Source: Pseudomonas sp. Irchel 3A7
GTDB taxonomy: Bacteria; Pseudomonadota; Gammaproteobacteria; Pseudomonadales; Pseudomonadaceae
Reading direction: 5' to 3'
DNA: 64,000 nucleotides
NCBI RefSeq assembly: GCF_900187565.1
Contig: NZ_FYED01000005.1
Coordinates: 248,001-312,000 of the forward strand
Every line of letters begins with the position of its first letter. Within the stretch, counting starts at the first letter, position 1. Position numbers and translations under genes: made by a program. Below the pieces are notes generated by a model, which was not told the DNA's origin, ran no database searches, and worked only from the letters and a program-made list of their open reading frames with translations. Of the stretch, positions 39,092 to 47,848 are shown in pieces.

Positions 39092-40681
39092 TTACCTCTC
39101 TCGATCATGCTCGTCACCCTTACGGTGACGTAGCGGCGTCATCGGTCTGGGCTTATCCAGCCCGTCACCTTCCCGTTGCTCCCTCTTCCCTTTGCGCAAC
39201 ATGGCAGTGGCGCGATCAAACGCTGCCATCACGTCAGGAAACAAGCTGCGCGGCGCTTGAGCCTTCTCAAACGCAGCCATGACATCAGGAGATGCGCCCC
39301 TGCCCGGAGCGCGCTTACGACCCGTCAGCTGATTCAGTGACGGCATCACGCCGTCCTTGCCGCGCGCTCGGATGCGTTGCATCTGCTGCTGGTCGCGCAT
39401 GAAAGCCGCAAGCTCCCGTTTATCGACCTTTTCCAGCGATGCACACTGGCGGTCGAGGCCAAGCGCCTGAAGCTTGAGCCGGAATGCCAGCGTTCCGGCC
39501 TCCTGCGATTGCTGTGATTTGAGCAGGGCGTATTGATCGAAGTAAGCACGAATACGCTTAGCGTCCTGATAATGGTGGAGTTTGTGCCGCAGGAAATTCA
39601 CGCCACTAACCTTGCCTAAGAATTCGGCGAGGCCCGTGGGTCGGCTCTGATACCGCTCCAGGCGCACCTTTCGCATGAGCGTCAGATGATCCCTGCGCAG
39701 CCTGTCCCGCTCTGCCCGATGTTTTGCATGCTGCGCCAAACGCAGGCAATGCTGCCGGTGTTTAAGTGCTTCACGCTGCTGCTCCAGTACATGCCGTCGC
39801 TCCCTCTGTGCATCTTTAAGCTCGGCGAGTTTATCGGCGTAATCTTCTTCGCGGATCGAGTGTTCGACCAACTTCCGGTGGGCGGCCACGAGCTTTTGCG
39901 CCTCCTCAACGGACGGCAATGACTCGGGCGGAAACTCCTTCTCCAGGAAGGCGCGAATATCCTTCGTGCGGATGGATTTATCGTCGATCAGCCGGGGCAG
40001 TGCATTCACGTTGCCATAGAGATCGACCAGCACATAAGGGCGGTTGCCCGTTGCCAAAATGTAGCCGCGCTCACTCAAAGCCTGGACGAACGAGCGCGCA
40101 CCGTCGCTCTGCTGCCAGGCCTCGGTGACCTGCCGCTTGTGGTCGTCCGTGGACAGCCCCGTTTGCTGCAACTGCGCCCGCTCATAGAGGGAGAGCTGAC
40201 CGGCGTTGCGGGATTTTTCGTATCCGGCAGGAAGTGTCAGACCGTGATCGCGCGCGAAAGCCCGCGTCACCCGCATCAGTTTGTCCCGGTCGAAGGCCAG
40301 ATGGACGGCCTTCTGGTTGTCAGCATCGATCCGTGACCAGACCACATGACAATGCTCACGGCCATCCTTGATATGGAATACCACGGCACGGGGCTGATTG
40401 CCGAGGCCCAGGACTTCTTCCGTGCGGCGGATATAGTCCATGTACTGATCGCGGGTCAGTGGCCCCTGCGCGGGATCAGGGTTGATCGACATGCTGTAGA
40501 GATACTTCTGGCACCGGGTCAGTATTTCGGCCTGCACTTGCCATTCCTTAAAGGCACCATGCAGATCACCGGCAATGGCTCCTCGCAGATCGGCCACCTC
40601 CGCCAGCTCATTGTCGTAGGCGTTCATCAGGTGAGTTGCGAGGTCTTGGCCACTGCCGCGCTGCGAGGAGAAAGGGATCAT
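39092..40681 (-). CDS. Relaxase/mobilisation nuclease (MobA/VirD2 type)
   Basis: 529 residues. The N-terminal relaxase domain contains the histidine triad as FHIKDGREHCHVVW (about residues 103-116). A candidate active tyrosine lies in KYLYSMSINPDP or earlier. After about residue 280 come charged coiled-coil segments. It should nick oriT and pilot the strand in transfer. It overlaps mobC by four bases (ATGA). The upstream region 41023-41695 is the natural place for oriT. GC content and codons differ from the AT-rich cassette genes next door. Confidence 0.85.
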   Translation of the reverse strand: MIPFSSQRGSGQDLATHLMNAYDNELAEVADLRGAIAGDLHGAFKEWQVQAEILTRCQKYLYSMSINPDPAQGPLTRDQYMDYIRRTEEVLGLGNQPRAVVFHIKDGREHCHVVWSRIDADNQKAVHLAFDRDKLMRVTRAFARDHGLTLPAGYEKSRNAGQLSLYERAQLQQTGLSTDDHKRQVTEAWQQSDGARSFVQALSERGYILATGNRPYVLVDLYGNVNALPRLIDDKSIRTKDIRAFLEKEFPPESLPSVEEAQKLVAAHRKLVEHSIREEDYADKLAELKDAQRERRHVLEQQREALKHRQHCLRLAQHAKHRAERDRLRRDHLTLMRKVRLERYQSRPTGLAEFLGKVSGVNFLRHKLHHYQDAKRIRAYFDQYALLKSQQSQEAGTLAFRLKLQALGLDRQCASLEKVDKRELAAFMRDQQQMQRIRARGKDGVMPSLNQLTGRKRAPGRGASPDVMAAFEKAQAPRSLFPDVMAAFDRATAMLRKGKREQREGDGLDKPRPMTPLRHRKGDEHDRER

Positions 40682-41022
40682 GGTTCCCTCCCCAGAGCCA
40701 GCATGAGATAGCTCCTGATTTCCGCGAGCTCATCCCGGCATTCCTGAAGCAGCAGACCGTGGCTGCCATCAGCGGATGAACCGCAGGCCTGCTCCAGCCG
40801 GTCGTTTATGCGGGCTGCCTGCGACAGCAGCATGGCCACCATCTTTTGATCCAGGGATGACAATGGTCTGGAGCGCGGTTCGTCCTGACCGAGCACCGCA
40901 GACATGATAAAGGCATTCATGGACTTCCCAGATTTTTTCCAAAGCGAGAGAAACGCCTCACGCTTCCGCTCGGGCGGGCGGACGGAGAAAGGGGCTGCTC
41001 TTTTTTTCGTTCGTCTGGTCAT
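40678..41022 (-). CDS. Relaxosome accessory protein MobC
   Basis: 114 residues with basic N-terminus (MTRRTKKRAAPFSVR) and a MobC/ribbon-helix-helix-like region (ERKREAFLSLWKKSGKSMNAFI), the usual partner upstream of a MobA relaxase. It likely binds oriT and assists strand separation. Translation is coupled to the relaxase. Confidence 0.8.
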   Translation of the reverse strand: MTRRTKKRAAPFSVRPPERKREAFLSLWKKSGKSMNAFIMSAVLGQDEPRSRPLSSLDQKMVAMLLSQAARINDRLEQACGSSADGSHGLLLQECRDELAEIRSYLMLALGREP

Positions 41023-41108
41023 GCCATCAACATATCCGCTCTACAAATGCTGCCTCCTCTCGGCTTCCACTCAGCTGTCAGCATCGCGCTACTGGTCGAT
41101 GGGATTCC

Positions 41109-41403
41109 AAAGGGAGAGCTGACATCTCCTTTTGGTCGGCACCGGGCCGAACTCCCGGTCGTGGTATCAGGACGCGAAAGTCCTGATCGAGGGTCGCAAG
41201 GGGCTACGAAGTGCCCTTTGCTCGATGGAGTGCAGAGGAGAGCCGAAGTCTCCTCTGATCGTGATGCAACGACGAACCGTTGCGCTGTAATCCCTTAGCA
41301 AAAATATTCCCTAGAATATTTGCGCTTAGGGATTCCCAGGGGGGATCGCGGGGGACTGGAAGTCCCCACGCAAGGTGGGCGTGGTACTACCACGCACACC
41401 TTG
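41109..41403. other. Array of nine consecutive hairpins upstream of mobC
   Basis: Nine inverted repeats follow one another in 295 bases. Stems are: 41109/41125 (AAAGGGAGA), 41141 (ACCGGG), 41167 (TCAGGAC), 41198 (GGGC), 41233 (CAGAGGAGA, 9 bp), 41266 (GCAACG), 41291-41332 (TCCCTTAGC outer, AAATATTC inner), 41351 (GGGGACT) and 41371-41403 (CAAGGTG outer, CGTGGTA inner). Four adjacent loops carry CGAA (GCGAAA, TACGAA, GCCGAAG, ACGAAC), and the second loop contains CCGAACT. The loop GCTGACA of the first is complementary to TGTCAGC at 41077. No open frame explains it. Likely oriT or leading-region DNA folded as single strand, or a structured RNA. Confidence 0.7.
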
Positions 41404-41643
41404 TGCTCACTTCGTTCGCAAGCTGGCCCTTACGTCCAGTGTATGGCTGGGGATATGAATATTTTCTAAAAAAAGCCGACCGATAAATCGGTCTCTCCTT
41501 TTCAAGAAATGTTTTGCTGGTCGTCCATAGCACGGCTGAATGTGCATGGATACAAATAAGTCCCGGCTCAAGGCAGGCAGCAATGTACTTGTACGGATTG
41601 CTTGTGCCGGGATCGAAACGGACCTAAGACGACTGATACGGAT

Positions 41644-41673
41644 TGAAAAAAAGACGAGCCTTGCGGCCCGCCT
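41644..41673 (-). terminator. Terminator of the 69-residue gene
   Basis: On the minus strand GGCGGGCC-GCAA-GGCTCGTC pairs fully with two G-U pairs and is followed by seven T. The sequence from 41404 to 41643 shows nothing I can name. Confidence 0.8.
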
Positions 41674-41695
41674 TTTGTGTTTTCGATCAGCGATT

Positions 41696-41905
41696 CTATT
41701 CGCCTGATTGGTCGGTGCTTTCAATCTCGTAAAGCATGAAGTCGGAGACGACCTGCGTACCGGCTAATTTTATGAAGAAAGAACCATCGGCATTTTTCCA
41801 GGCGACACCGATGCGTTCGTACACGGTTTGCTCGCCTGTGCCTTTGCGCACCTTCGCAACGAAGCCGGGTTTTCTGGATTCAGATGTGGTGGATTTGGTG
41901 TTCAT
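41696..41905 (-). CDS. Small conserved hypothetical protein, 69 residues
   Basis: Starts MNTKSTTSESRKPGFVAKVR after AGGAGC. The body GTGEQTVYERIGVAWKNADG then SFFIKLAGTQVV looks like a compact beta-sheet protein found beside mobilisation genes. No signal or membrane segment. It has its own terminator. Function unknown. Confidence 0.68.
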   Translation of the reverse strand: MNTKSTTSESRKPGFVAKVRKGTGEQTVYERIGVAWKNADGSFFIKLAGTQVVSDFMLYEIESTDQSGE

Positions 41906-41958
41906 GGTTTAGCTCCTTTTCGCTTGCGGCTGGTTTATTCCAGCGACGAGCCCCCTGA

Positions 41959-42031
41959 CAGCCAGCGGGCGACGACGTGTCATGGGCAACACGGGCCTGC
42001 ACCAGGGCAACGCCCGAACAGGTGCTGGCTG
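41959..42031. other. Hairpin cluster upstream of the coupling protein gene
   Basis: CAGCCAGC (41959-41966) pairs with GCTGGCTG (42024-42031) and GGGCG with CGCCC (42011). Inside are GTGT/ACAC and CCTG/CAGG stems. This lies in the 333-base gap 41906-42238, in which I see no gene. Confidence 0.5.
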
Positions 42032-42238
42032 GCGCGGGCCGCCCATTGACACGCTGGCAAGGCATCGGCGAACGATGGTTAAGGGTAAAGGCTTATAGCT
42101 GGGATAAAGTCAGCCCCGAAAAAGGGAGCGTTTGAACACCCCTTCCACAGCCTAAACTGAACGAGAGGATTTCGAGAGAAGGGCTGCATACAGGTCTATG
42201 TAATGCTCGTGACAACCACCTTCGGTGAGACCAAAACC

Positions 42239-43771
42239 ATGAGCGATTTCTTCAAGGAATTTATGCGGGACGTGCCGCGTGGAGACTCCACCCGCCCTTT
42301 ACGGGAACAGAAAGTGCCGCAGGCGCGATGGATGAAGCTCGAAGACATTGCAGCGAGCAGCATACTCTCGTATGACCCGCGCAAGCCGGGGAAGAAAGTC
42401 CTGATCGGTGCGCTGGGGGATCAGCTTATTGGCATCGAGGATGACCGCCATATTCTCACCGTGGCGGGCTCCCGTTCTGGTAAATCGGTCGGCCTGATCA
42501 GCAACCTGCTGTTCTATCCCGGCAGCATCCTGGCAACCGACCCCAAGGGTGAACTGGCGGACATCACGGCAGATAAACGTGCGGCCCTGGGGCAGAAGAT
42601 TTATGTCGTTGACCCCTTCGGCGTTTCCAGCAAAGCAGCCCCAAAATACCGCGCCTCGTACAACCCCATGAGCATCCTGAAAAGAGGCAGCGAAACATTC
42701 CTGGAGGATGCCGCGTTGATTGCCGAGTCGATTGTCGTGCAATCAGCAGATCAGAAAGATCCGCACTGGGATGAGTCCGCCAAGAACTTTATCGAGGGCG
42801 TGATTATTCATGTGGCGACCGCCGAACAGCACGCCTCCAAGCGCCACCTCATCACAGTGCGGGAGCTGATTAAGCGCGCGTTATGGATGGAGCCGGGCGA
42901 TGACGAAGACAGCGAGGACGCGCCAGGGAAACCTCTCCTCTATGAAGAGATGATGGATAACGGCTACCGGCTGCAAGACACCCCGGAAACAGAAGACATT
43001 GGCAGCTCTGTCATGGCGGCGGCGCTCGATTTCTACGGGAAGAAAGGAGCAGAGCTTTCCGGTGTTCACTCCACCGTAAACCGGCATACCAAGTTCCTCG
43101 ACTACTCGGCGTTTCGCAAGGTTTTGAAAGAGCATGATTTCGACCTGTCGGAACTGAAAAGCAATCCGAAGGGCGTCAGCATTTACCTGTGTTTTCCTGC
43201 GACGCGCATCGAGATCGCCAGACGCTGGATGAGGATTTTCATCAATCAACTACTCGATACAATGGAGCGGGAAAAGACAATCCCGCCTGCCCCCGTGCTG
43301 GCCTGCCTCGATGAGTTCCCGGTACTGGGTTACATGAAGCAGCTCGAAACCGCGTCCGGCCTGATCGCCTCGTTTGGCGTGAAGCTCTGGGTCATCCTGC
43401 AGGACTGGAGCCAGGGTAAAGCACTGTATGGTGAGCGGTGGGAGACCTTCGCCGGTAACGCCGGGATCATGCAGTTCTTCGGCAATAACGATCTGGCGAC
43501 GACCGAGTATATTTCCAAGCTGCTGGGGAAAACGCAGGTAGAGGTCGCACGCACGGGAGAGGTCGCGCAGGATCAGCAGCACAAAGGATTATCGGGCCGG
43601 TCGGAAGCCATCGAGCTTTACGATCTGATGACGCCAGATGAAATCAGGCGTCATTTCTCACGCCATGATCCACTGGAACGCCAACTTATACTGTGGGCGG
43701 GCCGTCACCCGATGATGTTGCAGCGGCTGATCTGGCACAAGAAGGATGGTGCGCTGGCTCCCTATCTCTAG
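42239..43771 (+). CDS. VirD4/TraG-type coupling ATPase
   Basis: About 510 residues. Walker A is AGSRSGKSVGLI, followed by the VirD4-family segment LATDPKGELADITADKRAAL. Walker B is PVLACLDEFPVLG and AHDE-like WVILQDWSQGKALYG follows. Coupling proteins bring the relaxase-DNA complex to a type IV secretion channel. No long N-terminal membrane region is seen, so it may be a soluble variant. An ATG 12 codons upstream is possible. No mating-pore genes are visible in the window. Confidence 0.87.
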   Translation: MSDFFKEFMRDVPRGDSTRPLREQKVPQARWMKLEDIAASSILSYDPRKPGKKVLIGALGDQLIGIEDDRHILTVAGSRSGKSVGLISNLLFYPGSILATDPKGELADITADKRAALGQKIYVVDPFGVSSKAAPKYRASYNPMSILKRGSETFLEDAALIAESIVVQSADQKDPHWDESAKNFIEGVIIHVATAEQHASKRHLITVRELIKRALWMEPGDDEDSEDAPGKPLLYEEMMDNGYRLQDTPETEDIGSSVMAAALDFYGKKGAELSGVHSTVNRHTKFLDYSAFRKVLKEHDFDLSELKSNPKGVSIYLCFPATRIEIARRWMRIFINQLLDTMEREKTIPPAPVLACLDEFPVLGYMKQLETASGLIASFGVKLWVILQDWSQGKALYGERWETFAGNAGIMQFFGNNDLATTEYISKLLGKTQVEVARTGEVAQDQQHKGLSGRSEAIELYDLMTPDEIRRHFSRHDPLERQLILWAGRHPMMLQRLIWHKKDGALAPYL

Positions 43772-43812
43772 GGAGCCAGAGAATTCACTTCTGATGACCA
43801 GGGATTAAATCT

Positions 43813-44232
43813 CTATGCTTTTACGAACGCCGGAACACCCTGCGCATACGCTTGTCGGGCCTGCTTTTTTGTAAGCAGTTCACCCACCACATAGTCTTTG
43901 CCCCATTCATAGGCGAGCTCAGAGGCGTAGCGGCCTTTGTAATCCTGCAACAGATAACTGCATTCGTTGAAGCTGGTCAGTAACCGGATGCAAGGGCGAT
44001 AGCTTGTGGCCGCTGCATAGTGCAGCGCGGTCATGCCATACTTATCCTGACAGTTGATATCGGCACCATGAGCCAGCAAAAACCTTGCAGCTTCTGCATT
44101 CCCATATTTAGTGCACGCAATTAAACGCAGACCGTAAACTTCGGCGCGATCGTCTCCTGCATTTAACTTCAGGAGCGCAGCCTGTTCATTTCCCGTGAGG
44201 TTATATGAAGAATGAGAGTACTGTAACACCAT
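43813..44232 (-). CDS. Ankyrin-repeat protein, copy 1
   Basis: 139 residues from an ATG following GGAAAGGAAGG. Ankyrin repeats are visible (NAEAARFLLAHGADINCQDK, YGMTALHYAAATSYRPCIRL). The C-terminus SELAYEWGKDYVVGELLTKK is shared with the next gene, so these are paralogues. Ankyrins mediate protein-protein contact and are common in immunity or effector proteins. Partner unknown. Confidence 0.75.
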   Translation of the reverse strand: MVLQYSHSSYNLTGNEQAALLKLNAGDDRAEVYGLRLIACTKYGNAEAARFLLAHGADINCQDKYGMTALHYAAATSYRPCIRLLTSFNECSYLLQDYKGRYASELAYEWGKDYVVGELLTKKQARQAYAQGVPAFVKA

Positions 44233-44413
44233 AACAACCTTCCTTTCCGCCTTTGAGGCACGAATGGTTATACTTATAATTATGGAAAGGATGCAAGAAA
44301 ATAATGGCATTGAATTAGATTACTCTAATTTACACGATTTTATTTTGAAAACGCGCAGCCTAAGCAATGCCTACGACTTGGGCACGACGGGCTTAATGGT
44401 CTTTACCCCCTAC

Positions 44414-44932
44414 TCACGAAGACTTATCTTCTGATGTATCAGGAGGCGATTTCAGACTTTCCAGATATGCTTGCATTGCCTCCTTTTTCTGCAAAAGAAG
44501 TCCAACGGCATAATCCCTGCCCCATTCATAAGCCAGCTCGGACGCCAGGCGCCCCTTATTATCCTTGAGCAGGTAATTGCATTTTCCGCTATTCACCAAC
44601 AGCCTGATGCATGGGCGAAAACCAGTAGCAGCCGAATGGTGGAGAGCTGTCATCCCAAAATTATCTTGGGCATTTAAATTAATGCCTCCCTGAATAAATC
44701 CCTCCACCTCGTCTACCATTCCTTCCTTCACTTTATCAATAAAGATACTCTCCCGGAAGCGGCTTATAGCCTCTCCGGTGTTCGGAAAAATCACAGAGTC
44801 CCGTAGGAACACAGACTTCCTGCTGGCCTTGTTGGGTAACAATGTTAGTGTTAGCCTGCCACTAACATATGTGACACTCGGAGATGATTGAGATGGCAAA
44901 GAGTTCTTAGCCTTATTTTTATCCTTGTCCAT
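44414..44932 (-). CDS. Ankyrin-repeat protein, copy 2
   Basis: 172 residues beginning MDKDKNKAKNSLPSQ. The N-terminal 80 residues are unlike copy 1, and the ankyrin part (NAQDNFGMTALHHSAATGFR) and the C-terminus match it. It starts inside the end of the upstream gene (14-base overlap), so the two are co-translated. Confidence 0.75.
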   Translation of the reverse strand: MDKDKNKAKNSLPSQSSPSVTYVSGRLTLTLLPNKASRKSVFLRDSVIFPNTGEAISRFRESIFIDKVKEGMVDEVEGFIQGGINLNAQDNFGMTALHHSAATGFRPCIRLLVNSGKCNYLLKDNKGRLASELAYEWGRDYAVGLLLQKKEAMQAYLESLKSPPDTSEDKSS

Positions 44933-45812
44933 CTGCAGCCTCCGACTCCGTGCATTGAGATCCTTCGATTTTTTCTGGTATAAAGCGATATATATTGGGC
45001 AGGATAATGGGCTCTCTATAGTAAAGCTCTTCTTCCCAGTTGCTTCTTCCCGTGGGAGCGCCGTTGCGCATTAAATAAATACCATTATCTGGGGAGTTTT
45101 CATGCAGCTCTCCCGCCTGAATATAGGTCATCTTGTCTCCTGGTTCGTTACCATCAAGAAAAGCGTGCAGTATATTCAGGCTCGTTACCAAGAACCCATA
45201 CCCCTTTCGCAGCTTCGTCTGCGTGTACTCGTTTTCATTGGCTTTCTTTCGGTATCGGAAGGCATCATTTCGCATCTTCAATGCAAGATTTATGGATTGC
45301 TCGACTTCCTCAATGCGCACATATTTTCCAGAGGAATCCGGAGTAAAGTTGAGAGTTATCTTTTTCTGGATCTTCTCATCGGGCTTCATGGGAAATGTGT
45401 ATTTCATAGGCCTGTTAAAGACATCAAAAACAAACTTTTTCCCACCGCTATCTTTAGAAAGAAATTCCTGCAAGGCCAGGAGATTTGCAAGGTCGCCTTT
45501 ATCTTCCTGAAAATTTTCAGGATCGAATAAGCTTTCATCGCTTAGAAACCTTGCTATATCTCGCATCCGCTCAACACTCAGGACTCTGTTGATTTTGAGA
45601 GCAAAGCGCCGTAGTGCTTCGGACTTAAAGGCGAGCTCAGCCTTTTCTGCTGAGTATTTATCAAGGTTGGAGTCTGAGAATGCGATGCTGTCGCGTACTT
45701 TACTCCATGACGGTAAACACCCGCCGCTTGTGTGGAGAGAGCGATACTTCCGTAAGGCAGACCGCATCTTTTCGATCTGCCAGTCGTTAAATTCGATTTT
45801 TTCAACATCCAT
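44919..45812 (-). CDS. Hypothetical protein, 297 residues, coupled to an ankyrin protein
   Basis: Begins MDVEKIEFNDWQIEKMRSAL after AAGGGGAAGG. Long upstream frame to 46088 overlaps an opposite gene and is not used. Helical N-terminal half (RMRDIARFLSDESLFDPENF), then a more beta-rich half (KYTFPMKPDEKIQKKITLNF). No family recognised. Overlap with the ankyrin gene suggests the two proteins act together, possibly as effector and immunity or as a defence pair. Confidence 0.6.
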   Translation of the reverse strand: MDVEKIEFNDWQIEKMRSALRKYRSLHTSGGCLPSWSKVRDSIAFSDSNLDKYSAEKAELAFKSEALRRFALKINRVLSVERMRDIARFLSDESLFDPENFQEDKGDLANLLALQEFLSKDSGGKKFVFDVFNRPMKYTFPMKPDEKIQKKITLNFTPDSSGKYVRIEEVEQSINLALKMRNDAFRYRKKANENEYTQTKLRKGYGFLVTSLNILHAFLDGNEPGDKMTYIQAGELHENSPDNGIYLMRNGAPTGRSNWEEELYYREPIILPNIYRFIPEKIEGSQCTESEAADGQG

Positions 45813-45912
45813 ATCCCTTCCCCTTTGATGGCGGGCGCGAGGAACCGGAGAGCAAGCATCAGTGGCTTTTGTGAGAGCGTAGCTCCTAACGCCATCAGTT
45901 GTGGACGCTGCC

Positions 45913-46596
45913 ATGAACTCTCCGATGAAAAGCCCACTTACGGGACGCCCATCCACCAGACAAGCGACCGACGAAGCCGGTCGGCTGTCGTTCAAGGTTA
46001 CGCCGCGTGAGCTGACCCCCTTTCGGGCCAAGCTTGCGGAGGGGATCAGCGCTGTTCTCGGACTGGGGTTAGCCGCAGCCAACTTCATGCCCCTGCTCGA
46101 CGGGCGTCATCCGGACTTACCGGGCATGGCAATCGCTTTTGGAGCGACGGTGCTCGGGTTTCACCTGTTGCGCTGGGTCACGCGGGAGGTGTGCCGGGTG
46201 ACCACCGAGATCGAACTGGGCGTGGACGAGATCAAGGTCAGACGGATGCTGGGCTGGCAGAGCTACGACCGCCGCCTGGAGCATCGCTTTGTGCTGTTAC
46301 CGCATGACGGCGCAGAGCGCGAGCGGCGGCGCAATGACCTGGCCACCCGTGAGGCAGCATCGAACGGCCAGATTGTGCAGAAGCCCATTTATTACGGCGA
46401 TTCCTTCCATGTCGTTCTGGTGTATGCGGGCCACCGCGTCGATCTGCTGAGCGTGTATGGCCGGAAACAGGCCGCGTCCATCGTCGCCCGTTTGCAGTAT
46501 TGCGACCAGCTGCTGGAACAAGAAGCTAAGCGCGTCGGTGCGCGCACCAACCCCCATGTCGGTGCCGAATGGCACGATTCCCCCGGAGGTATTTAG
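45913..46596 (+). CDS. Membrane protein of the mobilisation cluster
   Basis: 227 residues from the ATG at 45913 (MNSPMKSPLTGRPSTRQATD). Two hydrophobic segments (ISAVLGLGLAAANFMPLL and IAFGATVLGFHLLRW), then a cytoplasmic domain resembling a PH-like sheet (EIELGVDEIKVRRMLGWQSY). First of three overlapping or abutting genes with a J-domain and a zinc-ribbon protein. Likely envelope component, role unknown. Confidence 0.65.
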   Translation: MNSPMKSPLTGRPSTRQATDEAGRLSFKVTPRELTPFRAKLAEGISAVLGLGLAAANFMPLLDGRHPDLPGMAIAFGATVLGFHLLRWVTREVCRVTTEIELGVDEIKVRRMLGWQSYDRRLEHRFVLLPHDGAERERRRNDLATREAASNGQIVQKPIYYGDSFHVVLVYAGHRVDLLSVYGRKQAASIVARLQYCDQLLEQEAKRVGARTNPHVGAEWHDSPGGI

Positions 46597-46598
46597 TC

Positions 46599-47228
46599 AT
46601 GTTTCAGAACATTCTGAATTTAGCGGAGATCGTGGTGGGCTACATCGCCTATCTGACTTTGGCGTGGATCGCCTTGGTGTTCGTCTGCTGGCTGGTGGCG
46701 GCGTTGTACCGTCAGGTACTGCTTTTTATCGACTGGGTGTTGCAGTGGCTGGTGTGGGGCACCGCCCGGCTCGGCACTTCCCTGAAATCCATAGTGGTGA
46801 AAGGCCTTTCGCTGGTACTGAATGCACTGTTGGGCGGATGGCTATTCCTGTACCAGCCCAGCGTACTGGCTCTGCAGAAAATCTCGTGCGCCGTGCGCCA
46901 GTACGTAAAGCTGCGCCAGTTGTTCTGGAAGTACGGACGCCAGGAGTTTGCAAGCTTCGCGCAATTCAAGCGCCACATGCTAGGTGAAGAAGAACCGCCA
47001 CCGAAGCAGAAGCCTGAAAAACCAGCACCTGAAAAAAGCGGTTATGCACAGGCGCTTGAAGTGCTGGGCTTCTCTGAAACCGCACCGCTCGACAAGACGA
47101 TGCTGAAGGCCCGGCACCGGGAGCTCGCGGCCATTCTGCACCCGGACAAAGAGTTTCCCAATCAGGTGTTCATGCAGCAGGTCAACGATGCCGTTGACTA
47201 CATCAAGAGGGCAAAAAAATGGAGATAA
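46599..47228 (+). CDS. Membrane-anchored J-domain (DnaJ-like) protein
   Basis: 209 residues, GGAGG before the ATG. Three hydrophobic segments lie before about residue 90. The C-terminus is a J-domain-like unit (YAQALEVLGFSETAPLDKTM, then HRELAAILHPDKEFPNQVFM), with HPDK in place of the canonical HPD. A J-domain would recruit Hsp70. It overlaps the next gene by ten bases. Confidence 0.75.
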   Translation: MFQNILNLAEIVVGYIAYLTLAWIALVFVCWLVAALYRQVLLFIDWVLQWLVWGTARLGTSLKSIVVKGLSLVLNALLGGWLFLYQPSVLALQKISCAVRQYVKLRQLFWKYGRQEFASFAQFKRHMLGEEEPPPKQKPEKPAPEKSGYAQALEVLGFSETAPLDKTMLKARHRELAAILHPDKEFPNQVFMQQVNDAVDYIKRAKKWR

Positions 47229-47800
47229 TCAAGCAGCAAGACAAGCCTCCGAGCTTGCTTGAAAAGGCGCGGCAGGAGCTGGCCGCGTTCAATCGCAAGG
47301 AGCTTTCTGTGTGTGAGTCCGGCTCTGCAACGGGTGCGAAGATGAGCAAGCCTGCGCAGGCTCATGGTGAGCGGATTCTCTATTGCTCAACGGTGCCGCA
47401 GGCATCGGCTGTGCTGATCCTGAAGCTGAACGAAAAAGGCGCGGAGATCATGGATGTGATCGTGCGCCGAAAGGCTCCCGCGCCTGCGCATGGCGGGGCT
47501 CAGGCCACACGTAAAGAGTGCGATAGCCGTGCGCTCCTGTGGGGCAACTACAAGGGCTGCCCACATTGTGGCAATGACGCTCTGGTTCTGTGCGGGGACT
47601 GCGGCAGCCTTGCCTGCATTGCGATTGAGGCGGACAGCTCGGTTTGCCCGGCCTGCGCGAGCAAGGGAAAGGTCGTCAACCGAGAGATCAATCTGGAGTT
47701 CTCACGAAGCCGTAACGGGCAGCAAGGTCAGCCGCAAACGGACCAGAAAATGCTGGCAAAACCGGCAGGCCAACCAGCCCTGCCCCATAGGTCAAGATAG
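47219..47800 (+). CDS. Zinc-ribbon (TerY-C-like) protein
   Basis: 193 residues. The C-terminal half holds three CxxC pairs (CPHCGN, CGDCGS, CPACAS) of a TerY-C-like zinc module, after a short beta domain (GERILYCSTVPQASAVLIL, IVRRKAPAPA). TerY-C domains are seen next to tellurite-resistance or defence-type vWA proteins, but there is no vWA domain here. Co-translated with the J-domain gene. Confidence 0.68.
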   Translation: MEIIKQQDKPPSLLEKARQELAAFNRKELSVCESGSATGAKMSKPAQAHGERILYCSTVPQASAVLILKLNEKGAEIMDVIVRRKAPAPAHGGAQATRKECDSRALLWGNYKGCPHCGNDALVLCGDCGSLACIAIEADSSVCPACASKGKVVNREINLEFSRSRNGQQGQPQTDQKMLAKPAGQPALPHRSR

Positions 47801-47848
47801 AGCCCTTTCATAGCAGGAGATCACCTCGATGAACGTGCATGGCAGGGT

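Noticed and set aside
41109..41403. CRISPR array
   Set aside because: The repeats are inverted and all different in sequence, with no constant direct repeat. No cas genes occur in the window.
44919..46088. 389-codon version of the gene ending at 44919
   Set aside because: The first 92 codons overlap the opposite-strand gene at 45913 and have no ribosome site. The ATG at 45812 has AAGGGG.
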